Source: an uncultured Candidatus Saccharibacteria bacterium
GTDB taxonomy: Bacteria > Patescibacteriota > Saccharimonadia > Saccharimonadales > Saccharimonadaceae
Reading direction: 5' to 3'
NCBI GenBank assembly: GCA_948623715.1
Contig: CAPHDI010000018.1
Location: forward strand, 1-25,291
Length of the DNA: 25,291 nt
How positions within the stretch are numbered: position 1 is the stretch's first letter; each line of letters begins with the position of its first letter. Under the pieces are notes generated by a model, which had not been told where the DNA came from, searched no databases, and worked only from the letters and a program-made list of their open reading frames with translations. A program made the translations under genes and the position numbers. Below are positions 13,790 to 21,151 of this stretch, piece after piece.

Positions 13790-14647
13790 TTATAATGTGC
13801 TAATAAGAAGTGGTAAGCAGTTACCTAGCACCATAACGATCACAAACGCCGCTACCAAAAACGGCCCGAAATGTACCACGTGATTCCCTTTCCGAATCGC
13901 CCCCGGCAATGCGATCAAGTCTCCCAATAAGTTCGCCAAGAAAATCGCCCACAACGCCAGCCACCAGTCCGCAAGCGCCAACCCCAATGCAAAAGCCAAC
14001 ACCCAGTCTCCTCCCCCCATCAATTTTTCCTTCGATATTTTATATATCAAGAAACACGGCGCCGCCAGTATCACCACCGAAAGCAACCCATTCAGTAGTC
14101 CCCGCGTCAAGTCACCCGTATCACTCATTGCCACGAGGCACATCTTCAGCACGAATATCATCAGTCCGAAAATAATCGCCAATATCAGTAATACCGTCGG
14201 CAACTCCCCCCAATGCGCATCATATACCGCCAGCACCATCAATACGATCAACATAATCAAAATCAATACAAACACCCCCATCTGCGCCGCCAAAAACGGC
14301 GGATTTTGCATCAGGACATTCCAGTTATCCATCATCGGGATCAAATACGCCCAGCTCAGCATAAAAAACGCTATCGCCATGCTTATCTCTGCCAAGAAAT
14401 CCCCTACCCCGATCTTCGCCTTACAATTCCGGCATTTTCCTCTCAGTACTAACCAAGAAATAATCGGAATATTATCATACCACTTAATCCGCTTTTTACA
14501 ATGCAAACATACCGACCATTGCCCGAGATCTTTCTTTCCCTGTGCCTTGTATCGCCATCGCCATGCCTGACAACACGCAAACGATCCAAACACTGCCCCC
14601 AATATAAACATCATCACTAGAATAGTTACTTCTAAAACTTTGTCCAT
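13790..14647 (-). CDS. pilD: Prepilin peptidase / N-methyltransferase
   Basis: 285 aa, A24-type membrane aspartyl protease that cuts the prepilin leader after Gly and usually methylates the new N-terminus. The N-terminal region has ILGAVFGSFACC followed by the two zinc-type Cys pairs (VCLHC, Cys47/50; KCRNC, Cys72/75) around DNIPIISWLVLRGKC. Catalytic aspartates are Asp143 (VYDAHWGELP) and Asp214 (GGGDW, the family's GxGD motif). About eight hydrophobic segments are present. It lies at the end of the pilus cluster, behind the pilin gene and separated from it by a terminator, so it is transcribed separately. TAATAT lies six bases before the ATG, similar to the leaderless pattern elsewhere in the window but with a poorer box. 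Confidence 0.92.
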   Translation of the reverse strand: MDKVLEVTILVMMFILGAVFGSFACCQAWRWRYKAQGKKDLGQWSVCLHCKKRIKWYDNIPIISWLVLRGKCRNCKAKIGVGDFLAEISMAIAFFMLSWAYLIPMMDNWNVLMQNPPFLAAQMGVFVLILIMLIVLMVLAVYDAHWGELPTVLLILAIIFGLMIFVLKMCLVAMSDTGDLTRGLLNGLLSVVILAAPCFLIYKISKEKLMGGGDWVLAFALGLALADWWLALWAIFLANLLGDLIALPGAIRKGNHVVHFGPFLVAAFVIVMVLGNCLPLLISTL

Positions 14648-14692
14648 ATACTTATATTACCATAAAACTAGCGCTTTACATAGTAGATGTTT

Positions 14693-14725
14693 TCATAAAA
14701 AGTGACCTCTTCTCCGAGGTCACTT
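14693..14725 (-). terminator. Terminator of the pilin gene
   Basis: A perfect 10-bp stem AAGTGACCTC / GAGGTCACTT (14700-14709 with 14716-14725), with the minus-strand T-run overlapping its end (CTTTTTAT). It lies 28 bases after the pilin stop. Confidence 0.85.
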
Positions 14726-14752
14726 CCGCTTTGCATTTTATTAAGTTAATTT

Positions 14753-15346
14753 CTATGAACCGTTATCCTGACAATAAGTACCGCTACCCTCAAGCTTATA
14801 CAGAATTGCGAAGTCTCGTGGCTGACCATCAGCAGTTGCCGTCTCCCCACCATTACATCGCCCCTTAAGCAACATGTATACAGTATGATCAAACTCCGAG
14901 CTAGCCTTATTCGCAGTATCAACATCTTCAGTAATATTAAGCGTATACGCATTACCGTCTGGATCAACAAACGAGTTTTCCGTCGAATTCACGCCGTTTA
15001 AATAAACATTGATAATCCGACAAGCATCTGGCTGTCCAGTAGCACATTTCGCCTCAAAAGTCTCAGTAGGCTCAGCTCCTTTGTAACTCCCTGCCTTTGG
15101 CAACTTCCCATTATTATTCGCCTGGAACTGCGTAATCGCACCTTCTAGCCGCGAGAAATCGTTCCGCCGCTGCGTATCACGCTGCGCCCGCTGAAGTTGT
15201 GGCAACGCGATAAAGACCATCATAAAGATAAGACCTGCAATCGCCAACACGAGCACAACCTCGATAATCGTAAACCCACTCATCGTATCTTTTGAGCCAA
15301 TCATTGAATTTTTATTTTTAGCACTAGCCGTGCGTTTTGTCGCCAT
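14753..15346 (-). CDS. pilA-like: Type IV pilin-like protein (major pilin candidate)
   Basis: 197 aa. A class-III/IV prepilin signature MSG|FTIIEVVLVLAIAGLIF is seen: cleavage after Gly24, Phe at +1, Glu at +5 (Glu29), then a long hydrophobic helix followed by the amphipathic part LPQLQRAQRDTQRRNDFSRL. The basic leader is long (24 residues). The globular domain carries Cys residues in CATGQPDAC, GRCNGGE and TYCQDN, which could form disulfides including a C-terminal D-loop like that of PilA. AAAGGAA precedes the ATG. It has its own extended -10 promoter and terminator, unlike the assembly genes, as expected for a gene needed in large amounts. The only pilin in the window. Confidence 0.9.
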   Translation of the reverse strand: MATKRTASAKNKNSMIGSKDTMSGFTIIEVVLVLAIAGLIFMMVFIALPQLQRAQRDTQRRNDFSRLEGAITQFQANNNGKLPKAGSYKGAEPTETFEAKCATGQPDACRIINVYLNGVNSTENSFVDPDGNAYTLNITEDVDTANKASSEFDHTVYMLLKGRCNGGETATADGQPRDFAILYKLEGSGTYCQDNGS

Positions 15347-15389
15347 AAATAATTCCTTTCTTAATTATGCAAAGCTACATATTACCTAC

Positions 15390-15400
15390 ATTATAGCATA
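15390..15400 (-). promoter_or_regulatory. Extended -10 promoter of the pilin gene
   Basis: TATGCTATAAT on the minus strand, identical to those of tRNA-Gly and ndk. It gives a leader of about 37 bases with AAAGGAA near the ATG. Confidence 0.7.
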
Positions 15401-15433
15401 ACTTTTTTCATATTACTACATTTTCCCGCAACT

Positions 15434-16636
15434 TTATACGGCAATATCGCCAATAATAGAATAGATCGGGAACAGAATCGCTGCCACCATCCCCCCTGCC
15501 ACCAACGCCAGCACCACCATCAATACCGGCTCAATCATCGTCGAAATCGCCGCCAGCCTCTCATCCAACTCATCTTCATACACCTGCGCCGCTTTTCCAA
15601 GCATCTCATCGATTCTACCAGATTCCTCACCTGTCGCCGCCATTTGTGGCACTAACGGCAAAATATAATCTCGCCCCTTTAGCGCTACACTGAGTGGCTT
15701 ACCTCCACGCACCATCACCGCTGCCTCATCGATTTGCTGCTCAAGGATCATATTATTCATCGCCTCCCCCGAAATCTTCATTGAGTCAAGCATCGGCACC
15801 CCCGCCGAAAGCAACATCTGCGCCGTCCGCGCAAACCGCGCATTATAAAGCCTCAAGAACAATTCTTTAAACAGCGGCACGTTTAATTTAAACTCCGCGA
15901 GAAACTTCTTCCCTACATCTGTCCGCCGGAATTGATACATAAACCATACTAGGAATCCTACCACAAGTAAGATCACCCACCATTGATTTACAAAAAAGTT
16001 CGAGATATTCACCATTACCTGCGTAACCCCCGGCAGTTCCTTCTTCAAATCTCGATACAGCCCCTCGACCTGCGGCACCACTGCAATCATCATAAACGCC
16101 ACCACCGCAATAATCACTACTAACACGATAATCGGATAAGTCAACGCCCCACGAATCTTCGACATCATATTCTGGTCTTTTTCTTGCTGCTTCGCTAGAC
16201 GCTCCAACGAAATATCTAGCGTACCTGACGCCTCACCCGCTTCGATCAACGATAAGTACAACTTATTAAATACTTCCGGAAACTTCGCAAACGCATCATG
16301 CAAAGTCTTACCACCTTCAATCTGCGCCGTGATCTCTTCAACAATTGCTTTCGTTCCCTTATCTTCCGTCTGTTCCGCAATCATCCGCAAACTATTCGAT
16401 AGCGGCAATCCCGCCCCCACTAATGTCGCCAACTGCCGCGTGAAAACAATCCGCTGCTTTGCTGACATTTTATCTGGTCGATAGAAAATCCCTGCATCTT
16501 CCGCCATAATCTTCTGCGGCACATATCCTTGATCGACCAAAATCCGCCCCGCCGTCTGCTCACTCTCCGCTTGCACCGTGCCCGAGACTACGTTTCCCGT
16601 CTTCCGATCTTTTGCTCGATATTTAAACCTTCGCAT
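15434..16636 (-). CDS. pilC: Type IV pilus platform protein
   Basis: 400 aa, normal length for PilC/GspF. It starts MRRFKYRAKDRKTGNVVSGTV, followed by two copies of the GspF cytoplasmic helical domain (first: FTRQLATLVGAGLPLSNSLR; second: FARTAQMLLSAGVPMLDSMK), each followed by membrane helices (TYPIIVLVVIIAVVAFMMIAVV, WWVILLVVGFLVWFMY, and a C-terminal LMVVLALVAGGMVAAILFPIY). The conserved EESGRIDEML segment is present. It is the inner-membrane rotor or platform contacted by PilB and PilT. Its ATG overlaps the pilT stop by one base (TAATG), so translation is coupled. Confidence 0.93.
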   Translation of the reverse strand: MRRFKYRAKDRKTGNVVSGTVQAESEQTAGRILVDQGYVPQKIMAEDAGIFYRPDKMSAKQRIVFTRQLATLVGAGLPLSNSLRMIAEQTEDKGTKAIVEEITAQIEGGKTLHDAFAKFPEVFNKLYLSLIEAGEASGTLDISLERLAKQQEKDQNMMSKIRGALTYPIIVLVVIIAVVAFMMIAVVPQVEGLYRDLKKELPGVTQVMVNISNFFVNQWWVILLVVGFLVWFMYQFRRTDVGKKFLAEFKLNVPLFKELFLRLYNARFARTAQMLLSAGVPMLDSMKISGEAMNNMILEQQIDEAAVMVRGGKPLSVALKGRDYILPLVPQMAATGEESGRIDEMLGKAAQVYEDELDERLAAISTMIEPVLMVVLALVAGGMVAAILFPIYSIIGDIAV

Positions 16637-18009
16637 TAGCCCCTCGCTAACCTATCAAATTCTTGCGTATTTACAGCATATTCATGCGCCACATCATAAC
16701 TAATCGTCCCCGCCTTCACTAGCTTCGCCAATTCCCGATCCATCGTCTGCATCCCCTGATCGACACCCGTCTGAATCGCCATATCAAGCTGATGTGTCTT
16801 CCCTTCGCGAATAATCGCCCGGATCGCCGGCGTCGTCACCATAATCTCTGCTACACAGATCCGCCCACCATCAATCGCCGGAATCAACCGCTGCGATACG
16901 ATTCCATTTAACACATTCGCCAGCTGTGTCCGGATCTGCGACTGCTGATGCGCTGGGAACACATCAATAATACGGTCAATTGATTGCGCCGCCGAGTTCG
17001 TATGTAGCGTACCAAACACCAAGTGACCAGTCTCCGCTGTCGTAATTGCCGCCTGAATCGTCTCCAAGTCACGCATCTCCCCGATTAATACCACATCCGG
17101 ATCCTGACGTAGAATACTTCTAAGCGCCGCTGCGAAGCTATACGTATCATAATGCACCTCACGCTGCACTACCACTGCCCGCTTCGAATGATGCGTAAAC
17201 TCCACCGGATCTTCAATCGTAATAATATGCACCGGCCGTTCTGAATTAATCTTATCAATCAACGCCGCCAAAGTTGTTGACTTACCAGACCCCGTCGGAC
17301 CTGTCACTAATACTAATCCATGCGGTCGATCTGCGAAACTTTCCACGATCGCCGGCACCCCAAGATCTTCCAAACTCTTCAGATCATTCGGAATCAACCG
17401 AAACGCCGCCGCCATATTTCCCCGCTCATGAAATGCGTTCACACGGAACCGCCCGAGATCACCAAAAGCAAACGAATAGTCAAACTCTTTATCCTTCAAG
17501 AAAATCTTCTGCTGATCCGGATCCAACGTCGCAAAGATCAATTCCTGAATATTCTGCTCAGTAAGTACCGGATAAGTTGTAATCGGCCTAAGCACGCCGT
17601 CGATACGCAAAATCGGCGGCAACCCCACCTGAATATGCAAATCTGATGCCTTATGATTAATACATTCCTCAAGCAATGCTTCAATTGTCACGTCCGTCGA
17701 AAGTGGCGCCACCGGTGTCGCCACGGCTGGAGATTCTTCTACCACTACCGTTTCCACCGGCATCGTTGGGACTCCTGGATTCGCCGCCGTAGCCGGACTG
17801 GCTACATTCGGACTCGTACCTGACGTAACTCCAGCCGCCGCAGAATTCGCTTCAGCCGGACTCGCTGGCGTCTCGGGCGCTAACTTTGGCTCTGGGATAT
17901 CTGCTTCCATAATCCCTGCCGGAGTCGCTGTTACATTCGCCGCCGGAGCCACCGGAGCTGTTTTTGTTGTATCTGCCGTATTTGTTGTTTGATTCGTCCC
18001 ACTTTCCAT
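16636..18009 (-). CDS. pilT: Type IV pilus retraction ATPase
   Basis: 457 aa. Walker A GPTGSGKST at 237-245, Asp box IITIEDPVEF, Walker B region QDPDVVLIGEMRD, and the PilT-type His box TAETGHLVFGTLHTNSA. The PilT-type N-terminal domain (ASDLHIQVGLPPILRIDGVL) starts at about 121. Before it lies an unusual tail of about 105 residues rich in Ala, Pro, Thr and Val, absent from ordinary PilT (about 345-370 aa). It could be a flexible linker or binding arm. It follows pilB by 40 bases and has its own TATAAT six bases before the ATG, with no ribosome-binding site, so a leaderless second transcript for pilT-pilC is likely. Confidence 0.93.
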   Translation of the reverse strand: MESGTNQTTNTADTTKTAPVAPAANVTATPAGIMEADIPEPKLAPETPASPAEANSAAAGVTSGTSPNVASPATAANPGVPTMPVETVVVEESPAVATPVAPLSTDVTIEALLEECINHKASDLHIQVGLPPILRIDGVLRPITTYPVLTEQNIQELIFATLDPDQQKIFLKDKEFDYSFAFGDLGRFRVNAFHERGNMAAAFRLIPNDLKSLEDLGVPAIVESFADRPHGLVLVTGPTGSGKSTTLAALIDKINSERPVHIITIEDPVEFTHHSKRAVVVQREVHYDTYSFAAALRSILRQDPDVVLIGEMRDLETIQAAITTAETGHLVFGTLHTNSAAQSIDRIIDVFPAHQQSQIRTQLANVLNGIVSQRLIPAIDGGRICVAEIMVTTPAIRAIIREGKTHQLDMAIQTGVDQGMQTMDRELAKLVKAGTISYDVAHEYAVNTQEFDRLARG

Positions 18010-18015
18010 AAAACC

Positions 18016-18021
18016 ATTATA
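18016..18021 (-). promoter_or_regulatory. -10 box six bases before the pilT ATG
   Basis: TATGG-TATAAT on the minus strand, an extended -10, six bases from the start codon at 18009. It lies within the 40-base pilB-pilT gap and would allow pilT-pilC to be expressed apart from the upstream pil genes. Confidence 0.65.
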
Positions 18022-18049
18022 CCATAAGTATTATCAAAAACCACAAAAA

Positions 18050-19816
18050 CTAGGTTAGGTCGGATGCCACCCGGTTAACTTCTTCTATCGTAGTTATCCC
18101 CGACACCGCTTTCAACATCCCGTCTTGCCGCATCGTAATCGTACCTTTTTCCTTCGCGACTCGCATCACTTCGCTCGAAGTCGCATGCGACACGATCAAC
18201 TTCTGAATATCTTCATCCACGTCAATCGCTTCATAGAGACCAGCTCGCCCCGTATATCCACCTGGAGATTTTTGATCATCGACACCTTTTACTAACGTAT
18301 AGCCCGTATCATTCTTCACCGGCAGACCATTATAACCTAGATCTTCACTCACCATCGCCACATCCTCTTGTTTTTGCGGCAATAAGTCCCCGATCACACT
18401 ATTAATTTCCTTCGTTTGCATATCCGTACTTTGCGACGCCGTCCGCTTCTCCGCCACTCGCCGCACTAACCGCTGACCAATCACCGTATTCAACGTCGAC
18501 GCTAATAGAAACGGCTCAATCCCCATATCCAGTAACCGCGGCAAAATACCCGCCGCCGAGTTCGTATGTAGCGTAGAAAGTACCAAGTGCCCCGTCAATG
18601 ACGCCTGCACTGCCAAATTCGCTGTCTCCGAGTCACGAATCTCCCCTACCATCACTACGTCCGGATCCTGACGCAGAATCGACCTCAGCCCCGACGCAAA
18701 AGTCAACCCTGCATCGGTATTCACCTGAATCTGATTTACCCCGTCCATCTTATACTCGACCGGATCTTCCAGTGTCACGATATTAATCTTCTCACTTTTA
18801 ATCCGTTTAATCAGCGCATAGAGCGTCGTACTTTTACCTGAACCCGTCGGACCCGAAGTCAAGATCATCCCGTTCGGCTTACTAATTCCCGATATTACCG
18901 TCCTGAGCGCCCGCCCCGTCATACCCATTTTCTCGATTTCCATCGCCGTCCCCGACTTATCTAGTAGACGGATCACCACCTGCTCCCCCCATACTACTGG
19001 CGAAATCGCGATACGCAAATCCACTTCTCGATCACTCACCATCACCGCAAACTGACCATCCTGCGGAATCCGGTGTTCATCAATCTTCAAATTCGCCAAA
19101 ATCTTAATCCTCGACACTAGCGCCGGCTCAATCGCCTTCGGGAGTTCCATCACTTTCCTCAGCACGCCATCAATCCGACATCGGATAATCAAACTATTTT
19201 CCAGCGGCTCAATGTGTACATCCGACGCCTTCGATTTCACAGCAAATTCCAGAATCGATGTTAGAGCCTTAGAAATTGGCGAATCCTGCGTAATCGTCTT
19301 CACATTGCTCGACGACTTCGCCTGCGCAACTTCCTTATTCGTAACCTTTACCGCCTGTGCAACACCAGTAAAATCACCCTTATATTGCCCGAGTACCGAC
19401 CGAATCCCCTCGTTCGATGTCATCATCGCTCGCACCGGTTTTCCCGTCAAGGTCGCCAAGTAGTCCACTGCCTGGATATTCCCCACGTCCAGCATCGCCA
19501 CTACTAGCTGCCCGTTGTTCTCCCCCAGCGGCACCACCATCGACCGCTCTGCCACCTCTAGCGGCAACAGCGTCAACACGGCTTGATCCATCTCCACATT
19601 CCGCAGATTCACATACGGCACCCCCATCACCGCCGCCGTCGCCCGCGCAATCATCTCATCATTGACCACATTCTTCGCCAACAAAGTCTCGATCAACGGC
19701 CGCTTCGTCTGTAAAACCTCCTGCTGCACCTGCGCTACCGCCTGCGGATCCACCAACCCTTCTGCCTGCAGCAGACCAATCACCCGCTCTAGCCCATCTT
19801 TCGTCAGCAGCGCCAC
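18050..19816 (-). CDS. pilB: Type IV pilus extension ATPase
   Basis: 588 aa, GTG start at 19816 with GAGGAA about 7 bases upstream; the preceding gene stops 3 bases before it. An MshEN-type N-terminal domain (residues about 1-150, with PYVNL and LPLEVAERSMVVPLG) is followed by the secretion ATPase: SDVHIEP near 198-204, Walker A GPTGSGKST at 322-330, IVTLEDPVEY, QDPDVVMVGEIRD at 383-395, and LTGHLVLSTLHTNSA. The metal-binding tetracysteine usual between RLVRR and GRxGLYE in PilB/GspE is missing: that region is a longer, Cys-free stretch (VAEKRTASQSTDMQTK...). The whole protein has a single Cys, at 213. It powers pilin insertion into the growing fibre. Confidence 0.93.
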   Translation of the reverse strand: MALLTKDGLERVIGLLQAEGLVDPQAVAQVQQEVLQTKRPLIETLLAKNVVNDEMIARATAAVMGVPYVNLRNVEMDQAVLTLLPLEVAERSMVVPLGENNGQLVVAMLDVGNIQAVDYLATLTGKPVRAMMTSNEGIRSVLGQYKGDFTGVAQAVKVTNKEVAQAKSSSNVKTITQDSPISKALTSILEFAVKSKASDVHIEPLENSLIIRCRIDGVLRKVMELPKAIEPALVSRIKILANLKIDEHRIPQDGQFAVMVSDREVDLRIAISPVVWGEQVVIRLLDKSGTAMEIEKMGMTGRALRTVISGISKPNGMILTSGPTGSGKSTTLYALIKRIKSEKINIVTLEDPVEYKMDGVNQIQVNTDAGLTFASGLRSILRQDPDVVMVGEIRDSETANLAVQASLTGHLVLSTLHTNSAAGILPRLLDMGIEPFLLASTLNTVIGQRLVRRVAEKRTASQSTDMQTKEINSVIGDLLPQKQEDVAMVSEDLGYNGLPVKNDTGYTLVKGVDDQKSPGGYTGRAGLYEAIDVDEDIQKLIVSHATSSEVMRVAKEKGTITMRQDGMLKAVSGITTIEEVNRVASDLT

Positions 19817-19819
19817 TTC

Positions 19820-20266
19820 TTATTCCTCATCAAAGATATTCGGCACATCTGGCGTCGGCACTTTCTCACCACCGTCGTCCTCACCATTTTCATCTTCAGC
19901 TTTTTTCTCTTCGCAGGCTTCCAGCTCCTCCAAACTCAATTCGCCATCTCCATCCAAATCTTCACAATCATCCTTATCATCCCCAGTTTCCTGCTGGCAT
20001 GCCTCCAACTCAAAATCATCCAAAAGACCGTTATGATTAATATCTTCACATCCCCCTACGAAGACCTCCACCGTCGGGTTAATCGCCGAACTATTAAACA
20101 CTTCTGGATCCGGCTCGATCAATGCGCTACTTACTGCCCGGTTCACCGTCTTAAACTTCACTGACGCATCATTCGGATCACCCATCAACATCTGACACAC
20201 AAAAAACGCCGACAAAGTCCCAATCCCCGCGATCAATATCAATGTGAAAATGTCTGACTGCTTCAT
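19820..20266 (-). CDS. Small pilus-operon protein with two Cys-bracketed EF-hand loops
   Basis: 148 aa. One N-terminal membrane segment (residues 7-27) and an extracytoplasmic domain. Two 12-residue EF-hand-type loops are clear: DINHNGLLDDFE (75-86) and DLDGDGELSLEE (103-114), with Asp/Asn at positions 1, 3, 5, Gly at 6 and Glu at 12. Each is bracketed by cysteines exactly 17 apart (Cys73/Cys90, Cys101/Cys118) in the pattern C-E-D-x-[ND]-x-[ND]-G ... E-L-E-A-C. An acidic tail ends PTPDVPNIFDEE. The start overlaps the pilO stop (ATGA), and pilB follows after 3 bases, so it is part of the assembly operon in the position where PilP or a second PilO-like protein might be expected. The fold before the loops (FKTVNRAVSSALI) is unrecognised. 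Calcium binding is inferred from the motif. Confidence 0.8.
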   Translation of the reverse strand: MKQSDIFTLILIAGIGTLSAFFVCQMLMGDPNDASVKFKTVNRAVSSALIEPDPEVFNSSAINPTVEVFVGGCEDINHNGLLDDFELEACQQETGDDKDDCEDLDGDGELSLEELEACEEKKAEDENGEDDGGEKVPTPDVPNIFDEE

Positions 20267-21150
20267 TTCTTGCTACTCGTCTTTTTATTACTATTAGTTT
20301 TCGTTCCTGCCTTCACTGTCTTATCAGTTTCCAATCCCCAAATCGTATCTAGATAAAACGCATTTGCTCGCGCCTGTACGCTAATTCCCGTATTCGTCCA
20401 TTCTACCGTCGCTGAGTTAATATCAAAACTTCGAATCGACCGGTCGATATTATTCAAAATCCGAATCACCGTCGGCCCAGATCCATTTAACCTGAGTGTC
20501 ACCGGAATCGCTTCCACGCCCACGTAATCTTCCAATACTACCTTTTCATCTCGTGGCGCCAAAGATTCTGGCTCCCAATCCGACTCAATAAAAATCTGAT
20601 TCAAACTCGCCATCAATGCTTCTGTATTCAACTGCGCCGGCAACGCATCTGGAATCACTCGCAGCGCCGAACAAATCTTAATCCCCTGCTGAAACAACTT
20701 CCGCGAATCATCATCTCTTGCCGCCGCATACAATGCGTTAAAATCTATTCTCTCCCCATTCTGATAACAACTTTCATTTCGTGCCCGTGCCACCGATTCA
20801 AGATTTTCGTCTTGCGCCATTACTTCCATCACATTATAGCGCAGACTCCCCACCACATCTTGCAACTCCACTTCATCTGGATTACACTCCTGTAGTTCCT
20901 TATCCGACAAATGTTTATCATTATCCTTATCCGGACAAATCCCAATCGCCCGAATTGTCTGATCGTAATCCGCAATCGCATCATTTTTCGCCGAAATCAC
21001 TTGTGCATTAAAATCAATATACCGCAAAATGAAATTCACTAATACTAAACAAGTTCCTAGTACCAACGACGCCCCCAACACCTCCAGCATTGTTAACTGC
21101 TGCGCCTTAGAAATTTTCTTACGTTTCGTATCTGCAGGTTTTTTTGGCAT
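20263..21150 (-). CDS. pilO-like: PilO-like inner-membrane alignment protein with an EF-hand-like loop
   Basis: 295 aa. A basic N-terminus (KKPADTKRKKISK), one membrane helix at about 22-45, then a periplasmic-type helical region and a C-terminal alpha/beta half (EAIPVTLRLNGSGPTVIRIL...RSFDINSATVEW) that matches the ferredoxin-like ending of PilO. It is assigned by position after pilN and by topology rather than strong sequence identity. At 72-89 it carries CPDKDNDKHLSDKELQEC, the same 17-spaced Cys-bracketed EF-hand-like loop as the next gene, although Lys replaces the usual Gly at loop position 6. The C-terminus is Lys/Thr/Ser-rich. It starts one base after the pilN stop and ends in TGA overlapping the next ATG. 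Confidence 0.75.
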   Translation of the reverse strand: MPKKPADTKRKKISKAQQLTMLEVLGASLVLGTCLVLVNFILRYIDFNAQVISAKNDAIADYDQTIRAIGICPDKDNDKHLSDKELQECNPDEVELQDVVGSLRYNVMEVMAQDENLESVARARNESCYQNGERIDFNALYAAARDDDSRKLFQQGIKICSALRVIPDALPAQLNTEALMASLNQIFIESDWEPESLAPRDEKVVLEDYVGVEAIPVTLRLNGSGPTVIRILNNIDRSIRSFDINSATVEWTNTGISVQARANAFYLDTIWGLETDKTVKAGTKTNSNKKTSSKK

Positions 21151-21151
21151 T

